From Melieria omissa (Eukaryota; Arthropoda; Insecta; Diptera; Ulidiidae), in assembly GCA_963971225.1 (NCBI GenBank), contig OZ020267.1, positions 30,135,298-30,199,297 of the forward strand: a DNA stretch of 64,000 nt, in the 5' to 3' direction. Numbering within the stretch: position 1 is the first letter of the stretch; each line of letters starts with the position of its first letter. The notes beneath the pieces are model-generated. The model worked only from the letters and a program-made list of their open reading frames with translations. It ran no database searches and was not told the origin of the DNA. Shown one piece after another: positions 10,589-21,241 of this stretch. The position numbers and the translations under genes are program-made.

Positions 10589-11585
10589 GTGAATTTGGAT
10601 ACAGTCCTTGGGTATTCCAGTGTCCTAAGACCCGGACAGGCCCAAAAATATTTCAAAAATTACAGATCGTCACCTCAGAAAACGATTGTGGTATGTTGCA
10701 TTGCTTTCAAAAACAATCACTTTATTGCACTACATGATATATCTGAATTGTATCCTTTATCTTGATTTTTTTGATTAAAAATATTGAAATAATAATTATC
10801 TAAGGTTAACATTATCTTTAAATTATCTAAGGCTAACATTTTTTAAAGGATTTTGTAAATTTTTTTTTGGTTTGACTTTAAAAAATTGTAAACTTTACCA
10901 AAGATTCTAATTCAGATGCTTTTCAATAAAATAATAAAAGCCTCAAAAGAGTCAATTTGACTTCCTTCCATTGTCTTAAGACCCAAATAGAACCAAAAAT
11001 ATTTAAAAAATTATATATCAAAACTAAATGATTTAGAAATCTATGCAATGAAACATTAAAACCTCAATAAAGTCAATTTGACTTCCTTGGATATTGCAGT
11101 GTCCTAACACCCGAACAGGCCCAAACATATTTAAAAAATTACATATGAAAACTTAATGACTTAGAAATCTATGAGCAATGAAATAATAAGAACTTCCATA
11201 GAGTCAATTTGACTTCCTTGCGTATTCCAGTGTACTTAGACCCAAAAATATTTTGAACAAAAGTATTAAAAACAAAAATATTTAAAAATTTACCTATAAA
11301 TACGAAATGACTCAGAAATCAATGCAATGGGAAAATAAAAATTTCAATAGAGAGAAGCTTCCATATGGAAGAATGTTACCAAATAGGTTTAAAAATTTGT
11401 TCAAGAATTTTTGAAAATTTTTGTTGGTTTGACTTTATAAAATAGTAAACTTCTCCAAAGGTTTTCTCTCAGAAAGCCTTTTAATAAAATAATAAAAACC
11501 TCCATAAAGTCAATTTGACTTCCTTGGGTATTCCAATGTCCTGAAACTCGGATGGACCTAAAAATATTTCAAAAATTACATATCA
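10589..11585. repeat. Degenerate tandem array with five core units
   Basis: A core of about 80 bases, GTCAATTTGACTTCCTTGGG then TATTCCAGTGTCCTAAGACC then CCCAAAAATATTTAAAAAATTACATAT-like, recurs near 10,589, 10,951, 11,072, 11,203 and 11,509. Three of them are preceded by a longer unit (AGCCTTTCAATAAAATAATAAAA, itself preceded by a TTTGACTTTAAAAA-like stretch in the later two). The array is interrupted after the first unit by a separate dispersed repeat (10,668-10,795). Units are 70-90 percent similar by eye. No coding function is evident. Confidence 0.8.
10668..10795. repeat. Dispersed repeat G, short copy
   Basis: The segment CGTCACCTCAGAAAACGATT followed by GTGGTATGTTGCATTGCTTTC and, later, TCTTGATTTTTTTGATTAAA matches both edges of a longer copy at 37,055-37,545. 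Here about 350 interior bases are missing. It interrupts the tandem array, so it inserted after, or was captured during, array growth. Confidence 0.6.
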
Positions 11586-13780
11586 ATAGAGCGATTTACT
11601 CTGATTTTCAAAGCTCAACTTCTTTAATGTTCACTCGGACAGTCACATAACAATCAAAAGTATTTTTAGATTTTTGCATTAACTTGTGAAAATTAACCAA
11701 ATTATTCATTAATTTGCCACATAAAATTCGGCATTAATTTAAGTTGCTGCTAAAAAAACCCCAAAATCACAAAGCCAACCAAAAGCGGGAAAAATTATTG
11801 CATAATTATATTATTAAAACAGCAGCAAGGAGCCCAGAAGAATGGCCCAAAAAAAAAAACTTTCTTTATACAACCAAAAAAAAGTTATGATCTAATAAAC
11901 GAAATTAATTTCAAATGCTGGCAGCGAACTGGAGCTTTTTTCTTTGCTATATTCGGGTTTTAAATTAAGCGAAATTTAAACACGTAAAGCAAAGCCAAAT
12001 AACGGCGAGACATTAGCAGCGTGGCCACTCACACAAACACACACACACACACACAGTTACAACTACTCACGCACACATAGAGAGCTGTGCTGAGCTGAGC
12101 TGAGCAGAGCTGAGCAGGGCAAATATGCCTTAACGGCGATAATCGAGCGCAGCATTACGCGCGCATAAAGTGCGCAATGTGGCAGTAAAAAGACGACAAA
12201 AACAAAAGAAATGAAAAGGAAATGACAAAAAAAAAAGGAAAGCAAAACTTGGAAGGCAAGAAATCTTCAAAGAAAGTGCGTGTAGCAAAATTATGAAAAG
12301 TGAAACTATGAACAGCGGGTGGCAAAAGTTATAAGCAGAACGGAGGGTGGGAGGGACAGAGCGAAATGGCGAGCGAGAACAAGCGAGAATGAGCGAGACA
12401 GTTTAAAAGACCGCACACGATTTTATGACGGCCGACAACCGGCAACCGCACACCGAACGCAGCGGTTGACGGTCATCGTTCGGCGGTCGAGCATGCCGGC
12501 CGGAACGCCAAGATTTCCGCTAAGCAAAGTTGGATATGGCCGCATTTGGCACGCCCGATGCTTCAGCGCCATTTCATTCAATTCGTGCGGCAAGTGTCTT
12601 TCGTACGTTCGCAGCTTAAATATATTCGTTATTATTCTTTTTCTATTATTAAAATGTCTGCGCGACAGCACAGAGAGAAAATAAAAGTATTTAGGAGCAA
12701 GGAATTTCTTAGCGAAAAAAATCTGCGCTGATTATGAGTGAATTTTTCTTCTTTTTTTTAATCTGCATACCACTTCACTCCTCCACTTGCGTTTTTTACC
12801 TTCGTCTCGTTCTGCGTCGACGGCTCGTTGAAGCCAGCGTCGGCTGCCAAGTTTGAAGTAGATGATTTCATTCAATGGTTGACTGCGTCCTGAACTCAAA
12901 CTGCACGAATTCGTTAAAGAAGCGAACGAGAAGAGCGACGAAGGAAGACGGGAAACGCCAAAGCGACATCAATTCAGGAATTAAGGACACTGATTTAATT
13001 TACTTTTTATTGCCATTAAGTGAGGCCGTGAGGTCTGCGAGAAATTTGACTTTACGCTTTGTGTGACATATGGACGCGCCGTCACGGCTCTCTGTCCATC
13101 AAAAGCACTTAAGTATGCTGTTTACATGCCGGCACATGTATGAGTGTCGGCATGCGTATGTGTGTGTATTCTAAATAGAAATTGATTTTATTTAGCCTTC
13201 GCCAGAGGCCCTTAATTTTTTTTATTTATTTTTGCTCTCCTGCTTTTTACGGTTTTACTTCTTGTTATATACGAGGGCGTATATGTGTGTGTGTGTGTGT
13301 CTTTGACTGTGTGTGTGTGTGTGTGTGTGTGTTAAAGTTACGCTCATTAGGCACGCTCCATTAGCGCTGCTGCTGCCGCCATCGTCTGTCGCTGCAGTCA
13401 CAGCTTCTTGTTACGGCCTTGTTTAGCTGATAACTTTCCGGTTTTTACGATGCTGACAATGACAACACATTATTTCAGATTTTGCCGTTTCTGATGGCTG
13501 TGTTGCGGGCATCTAAACAGTTTTCGTTGCCGTCATTGCTTACAGTTATGTATGTCAGCTTAAGTTGGCGTTTGCTTTTCATAGTCTCTGAAGATTTTTT
13601 GAATTTTTTGATGCATTTTCGTATGATTTAAAATTTTTTGTTATTTATTTTAGTTTAAATTTATGATTTTTTGTTATGATTACTTAGTTATTTTTTAATG
13701 TTACGAAATCAGAAAAATAAGTTACAAAATTAATAAATAAAAAAATAGTAAATAATAAAATAATAAATAAATTCCAAAAA
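11586..13780. other. Non-coding stretch with CA and GT microsatellites
   Basis: CA repeats lie at about 12,031-12,055, GAGCT-like repeats at 12,082-12,118, and GT repeats at 13,280-13,332. The interval 12,330-12,570 and 12,790-12,980 is richer in G+C and CpG than the rest and carries a 121-codon plus-strand frame (12,319-12,684) opposed by an 82-codon minus frame. Neither has a recognisable domain. Such islands often mark promoters or 5' exons in flies, but I see no firm TATA/initiator pair. Confidence 0.45.
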
Positions 13781-13921
13781 ATATAAATTTTTTGCATGAA
13801 ATTTTTTCTATAATTTTTTATTAAATATAAAATAATAAAAATTAAAATTTAATAAAAATTATAATAACAATAAATATATAAAATAAAATAATTAAATAAT
13901 ATAATAAATTAAAATTATATA

Positions 13922-14627
13922 TTTAATATGAAATTATAGACAAAATTGCATGCAAGAAATTGAATTCATTATTATCGTACTTATAATTTTTGATTTTTTA
14001 ACATTCAAAATTAACTTTTAAATTAAATTTTTATGAACTGATTAAATTTCTTGCATGCAATTTTTCCCATAATTTCATATTAAATATAAAAGATTAAAAA
14101 TTAATAAAAATTATACTAAAAATAAATAAATAAAATAAAATTATTCAATAACATTTGTGCTAAATAAAAAATAAATATTTAATACGCAATTACAGAAAAA
14201 ATTGCATGCAATAAATTTATGTATATATGTTATTACCTATATTTTTGGATTTTGTAACAATCAATATTAAATTTTAAATTAAATTTTTATGAACTGATTA
14301 AATTTCTCGCATGCAATTTTTTTCTATAATTTCATATTAAATATAAAATAGTAAAAATTAAAAATTATAATAAAAATAAATAAATTAAAAAACAAAATTC
14401 AATAAAAAAATTTCAAATTCAAAAAAATAAAAAAATTCAGTAATATTTATACCAAATAAAAAATAAATATTTAATATGAAATTACAGAAATTGCATGCAA
14501 GAAATGTATTTCTTTATTATATTACTTATGTTTTTTGATTTCGTAACATTCAAAAGTAACTTTTAAATTAACTTTTAATAAACTGATCACATTTCTTGCA
14601 TGCAATTTTTTTTATAATTTTAGTAAA
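13922..14627. repeat. Array of three ~160-bp palindromic units
   Basis: Units lie at about 13,922-14,084, 14,178-14,341 and 14,470-14,627. Each begins TTTAATATGAAATTA, continues to AAATTGCATGCAAGAAAT, and ends with the inverse, ATTTCTTGCATGCAATTTTT then ATAATTTCATATTAAA. The arms are about 37-40 bases and nearly identical; each contains the 10-bp palindrome TTGCATGCAA. The loop of about 85 bases is also similar between units (GTAACATTCAAAATTAA-like, then TTTTTATGAACTGATTA). A right-arm remnant occurs at about 13,784-13,830. The spacers are A/T-only sequence of 93 and 128 bases. Confidence 0.8.
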
Positions 14628-15525
14628 TTTATTTCTTCTCTATTTCTTTCATTAAAAACTATATCCACTTTCACTATTGACACGTTTGTTCATCGAAAAA
14701 GTTCCAGCGCCATTTGGAATTTAAAACTGCCGCGTAATATTGAATTTCAGATTGTTTTTTCATTTCGTTTTCGCCTGTGACATGGCAGCATTGTTGAGCA
14801 GCTTTTGAAGAGTCACCGAACATTTCACTTCACTTTCACAAATCAAAGTCATTACCAACTGCGACACAAAAGCTTCTTACACTTGAAGCAGTTCGTAGAA
14901 TGTGTGAATATTTCTGTGTATGCGTTAAAAATAAATCATCAAGTGAATTTTTTATTTATTTTATTTATTTTGTAATGAAATAAAAAAATTAATATAATGA
15001 AATAATAAATATGAAAAAATTAATAATTTTTTTTGAATAAATAAATAAATAAAATAATAAAAAATAAATTAAAATAAATAAAATAAATCAAGTCAATTGT
15101 ATCAAAAAAGTTTTTAGTAAGGAAATTCGGTTAGCAAAAAAAACAGCATATAAAAATAAAAATCAAAATTTGTTTCAAAGAGTTTTTATTTCTTTTGCTT
15201 TGTAGCTTCATTTTGCTAAAAATTAGTAACAAAAATCAGTGACTGAATCATAATAGAAATTTGAAACCGTTTATATGATTACTTATCAATCTTGCTCGAA
15301 GACAAAACAGTGCGCCAGCAAATTGGTTCCGCAACACCTGACACTCCCATAGCAAATGTTGTCCCCCTTTTCGGCATCGTCAACCTGAGAATACCGTCTC
15401 CCATCTACAGACACTTAATACCGCTTCTGACGGTAATCAAAGTAGCGTTCAAAATTATTTTACACAGCCACAACAGTATCAGTTATCAGTTTAATAAAAT
15501 TAGACATGGGGGCGTATAAGCAACT
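14628..15525. other. Non-coding, AT-rich stretch
   Basis: Includes an A-rich AAATAAATAAATAAAATAAT tract at about 14,985-15,090. The 75-codon frame at 15,292-15,519 has no domain that I recognise; its left end may extend the retrotransposon fragment that follows, but the translation does not show it clearly. Confidence 0.4.
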
Positions 15526-15529
15526 CCTA

Positions 15530-15905
15530 TTCGTGGTATTACAAGCGACTTTGAAGTAGACAAAGAGTTGATGTGTGTGTCAATCTGAATGTCCTGAATT
15601 TTCGTAACAGTTTGGCCAATTGTGCAGACCAGTTAATGGTGGATTTACTTTGTCTGAAGCTGCACTGATAACCTTCGATCTGTGGGCTTAGTCTCTCACA
15701 GAATGCACTCCATAGGACTTTGTATGCGCTGTTAATTAGCTGATACCGCTGCAGTTGTTGCAGATTGCAGGGTCAGAAAGATGATTCTGCAGTCGGGTTC
15801 GGCAAAACGCACTCAGGTTCCAGTCTCTTAGCATATTTTCTTCAGACCATATTTAACAAAGAAGCTGGTGCATGCTGATTGTCAGTTCCGTGCCTCCAAA
15901 ATTTA
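15530..15905 (-). pseudogene. Non-LTR retrotransposon reverse transcriptase fragment
   Basis: The minus strand encodes the start of a reverse transcriptase domain. In order: ENMLRDWNLSAFCRTRL, then NNCSGIS, then QLINSAYKVLWSAFCERLSP, then GYQCSFRQSKSTINWSAQLA. The family pattern is N-Y-R-G-I-S-L-L-N-x-x-Y-K-V-L-x-x-x-L-x-x-R-L, then Q-x-G-F-R-x-G-K-S-T, motifs 1 and 2 of LINE reverse transcriptases. The catalytic YADD box is not found. Reading frames shift, so this is a dead 5'- and 3'-truncated fragment. I cannot decide the clade. Confidence 0.75.
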
Positions 15906-17674
15906 TTAAGTAAATTTAAATTAAATTTTAAATATTTTTAAATTAGTAAATTAAATATATTTTAAATAATTAAATTTGTTATACAATAATTTACACCATT
16001 AAAGTCCTTGTTAAAAATTATTTCCAAGCTTAAAGCAGTTAAAAACGTATTACAAATTTCTAAAATTCTCTTTAACCACCACAACTCTGTGGATAGAAAC
16101 TCGTCCACACTTGTGAGTTCAATTTGTTACTGAACACACATTCGATTGTTGAGAAATCACACCACTGTGTTTGAACATTGTTCACTTTTGCTGAAATAGC
16201 AAAACGTTTGCTCTTTGTGAACAAAGCTTTCTCCTCTTCTCAAACATTTATTTTTTCTTTTGTACAATTTTTCAATTCTTCAATTTGTCTACAGCACTCA
16301 TTTCTAAGTACAACTCACTGCCTTATATACAAAATATTAAGTTTGAGCCTACAGTTTATTTGGCGAAAAATTGGCTGCGTACATTTTGGCTTTTGAATTT
16401 TTAAATTTGCCATAAATTCATCAGCGGAGCCGCATTTGCAACGCCCCACAGAAGCGCCGAAAATAGCCTGCAGCGTTCGAGAGAGTAGAAGAAATTCTGC
16501 CAAAAAATTAAGTGCATGCAGCACTGCGTCGCTGCAGCAACAGCCAACGCCACAGCATATAAATCAAATGTAAATGAAAATGTAAAGAAAGCAAAAACAA
16601 TGCAAACGAAACTCACACTGGCGCGCGCGCGTTGCCCAGAAGGGAAAAAGGCAAAACTCACACAGACACACGCACACAGACAGACAAATGTGAGAGTGCA
16701 AGTTACTTGTATATTTGCTCAAAGTACATAACGTCGGTGTGTGTGTATATGTACGCATATATTTTTTATATGTGTTTTTATTTTTGCGGGAAATGTTCTT
16801 TTGTTTTTTGTTGGCTGCTTTATTTAACTGCAAGTTAAGTGAAAAAGCCTTCGAGCAGTGCACGCATTCCATGCCCATTGTATATTTGCATATTTGGCAG
16901 CCGTAGTCGAGAGAAAAAAGGAGTTCAAGTGGCGGCCCAAACACTAATACACAGATGCAGATACAAAACACACACACACACACACACACTCGAAGCACAC
17001 GCACACAAACTGCGCAAATGGGAGTAACCAAATAAAAAATCTACCAGTAATGGTAGTTTTGTTGTTGTTTTTGTAGTAGTAGTGTGCGGTAGTGTTGCAC
17101 TAAATAAGTAAAATTGTACCGAGTGTTTTTCACTTAACGGCCAAAAAACAAAAACCGTCCATAAACACCAAAACAAAAAAGTATTTTTGAGTGTAAAAAA
17201 GAAAAATTAAAAATTAAACAAAATACATACAAATAAAAAAGTAAAAAAGTAAAAAGGCATAAAGTGTAAAAGCGAAAAAAATGCACACAAAACGTGCAAA
17301 AAGTAAAAATGTTTTGGGCGGCGCACAAAAGCAAAGCAAGTGGAGCCTAGTTTGGCATAGATATGTATGCACATACAAACATAAAAACTTGAACATAAAT
17401 ATGAGGTCATCCCAGTAGTGAGTAATGCAAACGAAGTAAACTTTAAAACAAGCAAAATACTGAACCTAATCAGTCAATCTTGGCCATTGAAACAACACAT
17501 TGTATGACAGCCAGCTGTGGCTGTGTGCGTAGACTTGAAGTGTCTGCTTTCGAATCAATCAGAAAACAATTTTATTGAACTAAATGTATAAAACTATTTT
17601 GAAATATATTTAAGAGTACATGCCCATTTTTTTTCTAAATATTTGAAAAAATGTTCCTACATAAAAATTTTCGT
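15906..17674. other. Non-coding stretch with CA repeats and an A-rich leader-like zone
   Basis: CA/GT runs occur at about 16,660-16,690, 16,735-16,750 and 16,966-16,990. Overlapping frames of 60-155 codons on both strands between 16,178 and 17,455 are low-complexity Cys/Val/Phe translations. From about 17,100 to 17,340 the plus strand is strongly A-rich and T-poor (GTGTAAAAGCGAAAAAAATG-type sequence), a composition typical of transcribed fly 5' leaders. No coding exon follows that I can support. Confidence 0.45.
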
Positions 17675-17780
17675 AAGAATCGCGTTGTAAGAGTAGCGTT
17701 GTAAGAAAATGTCCGCATTTTGGGAACCGCGTTGTAGCCAAAACGCGTTATAGGAACCCGCGTTGTAGGAGGGTTACCTG
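17675..17780 (-). mobile_element. Pogo/Tigger-like transposon end
   Basis: Read on the minus strand the segment starts next to a TA dinucleotide with CAGGTAACCCTCCTACAACG and carries five spaced CGCGTTGTA-like iterations (plus strand positions about 17,681, 17,695, 17,728, 17,744, 17,759). Pogo/Tigger elements begin CAG at a TA site and have ACAACGCG-type subterminal sequence. No matching opposite end was found in the window, so it is a solo end or truncated copy. Confidence 0.5.
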
Positions 17781-17782
17781 TA

Positions 17783-18529
17783 CTTTGCAAAGTACGAATT
17801 TATGTCCTGCAAAGGCTGACGGAGCATCGAAAAGAAAAATGATAGAACGACTAATTATTTAAAACTAATATAAAATTATAAAAACAAAGTTCTGAGCGAG
17901 TTGTAGTGTTCATATTATGACTTATGACATATTTAAAAAAATATTAAAAATGTTCTAAGAAATTTTTTAATACATTTTCGCCCTTACGCACCAAAAACTT
18001 AAATGTTTTTTAATTTCAGTGAATTGTCTCTTTCAATTGACTCCCACATTGATATTCTATATTGCACAAAATTGTTTACATATTTTTTTTTAATATTCAA
18101 GTCCTTGAGATTTCAAAGTTCCTTAAAAAATACTGACATCAGAGAGAAAACCTAAAAACGTAGTTTTACTTAACTTAGCTTTCATACTGAAACAGATTTT
18201 CCTTTAGCTAACATTTTCAACTGCTGACAGAAAAAAATTTCCTTTTGAAAAGTTAGCGCTTGGGACTATAGCTCGGCCACCAGCTGTTTTTTCTTTCAAG
18301 TTGCTTTACAAAAATTAATATTTTTCCGAGTCTTGTGCTTTATTGAACAGTAAACCTTCCGAAACTAAAAACGTAGTTTGTCTACACTTAGCTTTTAGGT
18401 TGGCGAATATATTGATTTGTTTGTCGCAAATTTTGTCGCACAATGTAATCAAACGGACCATTGATGAATAAAACCCGGTAACCGAAAAGGTTTAGAACAG
18501 TTGTATGATCGCCTGCTTAATGCGCTGAT
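17783..18529. other. Non-coding AT-rich stretch
   Basis: The words AAAAACGTAGTTT and TTAGCTTTCATACTGAAACAG recur loosely (about 18,155-18,200 and 18,365-18,400), suggesting an old local duplication of about 200 bases. No gene recognised. Confidence 0.45.
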
Positions 18530-20705
18530 GGATTTGTAATTAAACAGACAGCTAAGTTCATGAATGAATCATCAGAAGATGGCTAGTTGGATGGTTTAGT
18601 GGGCAGATGAATATGTGATCAAACAGACAAATAGGGAAAGGATGATTGAACAGAGAGATAGGCGAATGCTTAACTGTATGATTAGAGGGACGACTGAAGG
18701 GCCAGATGGATGCTTACACGAACGAATGAATTGACAAGTAATTCATTGGAAAATAATGATTTATAGCAGAGATCATCATACAAAGAGATGATCAGAAAAC
18801 GTATTGAACGAGTCAATAAGAGAATAATTAGAGTGGATGATCCGAAGTGTGAATGATCGAGCAGACAGATGATTGGACCAATAGATTATGTGAAGAAAGA
18901 ATGATAAAACGAACAAATGCTACGAAAGACAGATTATTGGACAGACCTATGATCGTACAGATAGATTACGAGAAAAATAGATGAATGATCTTACGGAGAG
19001 CTGAAAAGATACTCGAATTAAAGACGAAAGACAAGAAGACGAATGATCAGATGGCTGTATGGCCGACTGGGCTAATAATCGTATAGTACATAGCAAAGGA
19101 TGATCGTACGAATGGATGATCAGGCAGGTCGATGACTGGACCGATAAATTTTGAGAAGAAAGGGTGATAGGACGGATAGATGCTGAGAAAGACAGATGAT
19201 CGGATGGACCCATGATCGTACAGGTAGATTACTATAAGGACAGATGATCGTACGGAGAGCGAAAAACAAAAATCCGAACGTCAAACGTCTATTGGGCCAA
19301 TAATCTTACAGTCGCAACGGTCTTATAGTCACACTTATGGATCATCAAACAGGCCGATGATTATTGGATCGATATATTATGTGAAGAACAGATGATGGGT
19401 CGGATAGATGCTGAATAGAGCAGATGATGGGCAGATTCATGATCGTACGGATAGATTACCAGAAGAACAGAAAGCGTGAAAATATACTCAAATGGAAGAC
19501 AAAAAGAAGACGACTGGGTGATCGACTGGACCAATAATCGTATAGTTGCAATGGATGATCACACATGTGAATCATTAGAGAGACTCATATATTATGAAAA
19601 GAACAGTTTGGACAAATTGATTAGATATGATAAAGACGTGTGACTAAACAGACTAATGATCGGTAATATGGATGATCAGACAGATCAATGTCGGCCCGAA
19701 CAGATTAACAAAACCACAAATGATGGAAAGAAAGTAGAAACGAATGACTAAAAGACGAAAAAAAGAAAGAAAAGAAAGAAAAGAACCAATTAATAAGTTA
19801 AGACGGATGGATAGACGAATGATTCGTCCTGCGAACGGACAATTCTACGGACGAATATATGATTGAACAAACGAATGAAAATCAAATGTTTTTAAGTCGA
19901 AGGCATGAACGGACAGACGGATGGTTAACCAAGTGAATTGATAATTGAATCACCGAATGATTCATCCAACGAACTGATAATTTTACGGTCGAATAGATGA
20001 TTGGACAAACGAATGATAATCGAATGTTTATAAGTCGAAGGGATGAACGGACAGACCGATAGATAATCGAAAAATTGGATAAATGATCAAAGGTCTGTTC
20101 AAGAAAGAACAGATGGATTGTTGATAAGACAAACGCATAGATCAATAAAAGCTTAATCAACGCAAGGATGAATGGATAGATGGAACAAAAAACAAAGGCA
20201 TAGCTTTAAAATGTTGTTGAGTGAACATTGATGACTTGTTGATCCAACGAACCGATAGATCACCAAATTTTCGTTCGAACGAAAAGATAAAAGGACGAAG
20301 TGCTGATCGAACGAATAAATAGATCAATAGTCCTTCGTTCGACGAAGGGATGAACGGACAAACGAATTGTTAATCGAGCAAACACAAATAACATTGAACG
20401 TTTGTTCATAAATGGATAAACCTTTGTACAGGAGACAGATAAATGGACTGATGGAAGGTTGATCGAACAAAGGGGTGAAGCCAAAAATTTTTAACAAACA
20501 GATGAATGAACAGACACATTTTTGATCAAACGCACCGATAGATCACTAAATGTTCATTCAACGCAAAGATAAAAAGGCGAACTGATGATCAAATGAACAC
20601 ATTGATGATCGCAAATTTTTATTTTATTTATTATCAAAAGAACGGATAATCGAATGAAGAAACAAACAGATGATTGAACGCACAGATAACACCGGACAAC
20701 AACAT
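18530..20705. repeat. GATGATCG/ACAGA minisatellite with higher-order structure
   Basis: Over 2.1 kb the plus strand is almost entirely built from short words such as GATGATCGNACGGA, GGACAGATAGAT and GAACGAATGAT. A longer unit is visible: CATGATCGTACAGATAGATTAC recurs at about 18,948, 19,210 and 19,438 with following GAAAATATACTCAAAT-like sequence. A second long unit of about 150-160 bases (GAATGATAATCGAATGTTT, then AAGTCGAAGG.ATGAACGGACAG) recurs at about 19,870 and 20,010. Minus-strand frames of 65-92 codons rich in Ser, Ile and Arg come from this repeat and are not genes. Confidence 0.85.
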
Positions 20706-20756
20706 ATTTTACACACGAAAAAATGTATATACTCGCGAAACTAGGGGCCACATGTA

Positions 20757-21005
20757 GTAAAACTGCATTTCTCTCTGACGTCAGGATTTTGTTAAAAGGA
20801 CTTTTAAGGACATGTTTATTTCAAAAAATTATTTTAAAAATTGAGCGCGTTGAAGAATAACAAATGGGTATCAAATGAAAGAGAAAAATCCTTAGAATCC
20901 TAGAAAATTTAATGTTTGGGTGCTAAAGGACGAAGAGGTATTGAAAATGTCCTTTTACAACTTTATCCTGGAATATCCTTGGAAGTTTCCATATTTTTTT
21001 TATCT
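20757..21005. repeat. Dispersed repeat Q, copy 1
   Basis: The segment opens AACTGCATTTCTCTCTGACGT, continues AAAAGGACTTTTAAGGAC, and carries ATGGGTATCAAATGAAAGAG at 20,864-20,883, then CTAGAAAATTTAAT and a CCTTTTACAACTTTATCCT-like end. The same order of motifs occurs twice in tandem at 39,031-39,440. It has no open frame of note. Confidence 0.7.
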
Positions 21006-21209
21006 AAAGGGCTAATATGTCAAGATACTACCACATCCTTGAATTTCGTCCTTCTATGTTTATTACTTTTTTCAATGAACCAATGAACGGATGAACAGAC
21101 AATTAAATTCGCACATCAATAACATGAAACAGTGCACCAGTATAGTTTTAACAGTTAAAAAAAAAACTCACATTACTTGCGGCACCACCCAATCACTTAC
21201 ACACACACA

Positions 21210-21241
<32 letters not shown>

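Noticed and set aside
12319..12684. 121-codon plus-strand frame in a G+C-richer island
   Set aside because: No domain, opposed by an equally open minus frame; composition alone explains the openness.
13922..14627. CRISPR-like array
   Set aside because: Units are 160-bp palindromes with AT-only spacers of unequal length in eukaryotic DNA.
16401..17455. Several 60-155 codon frames on both strands
   Set aside because: They cross GT/CA repeats and A-rich DNA and give low-complexity Phe, Cys and Val protein without motifs.
18947..20751. Ser/Ile/Arg-rich minus-strand frames
   Set aside because: They are translations of the GATGATCG minisatellite.
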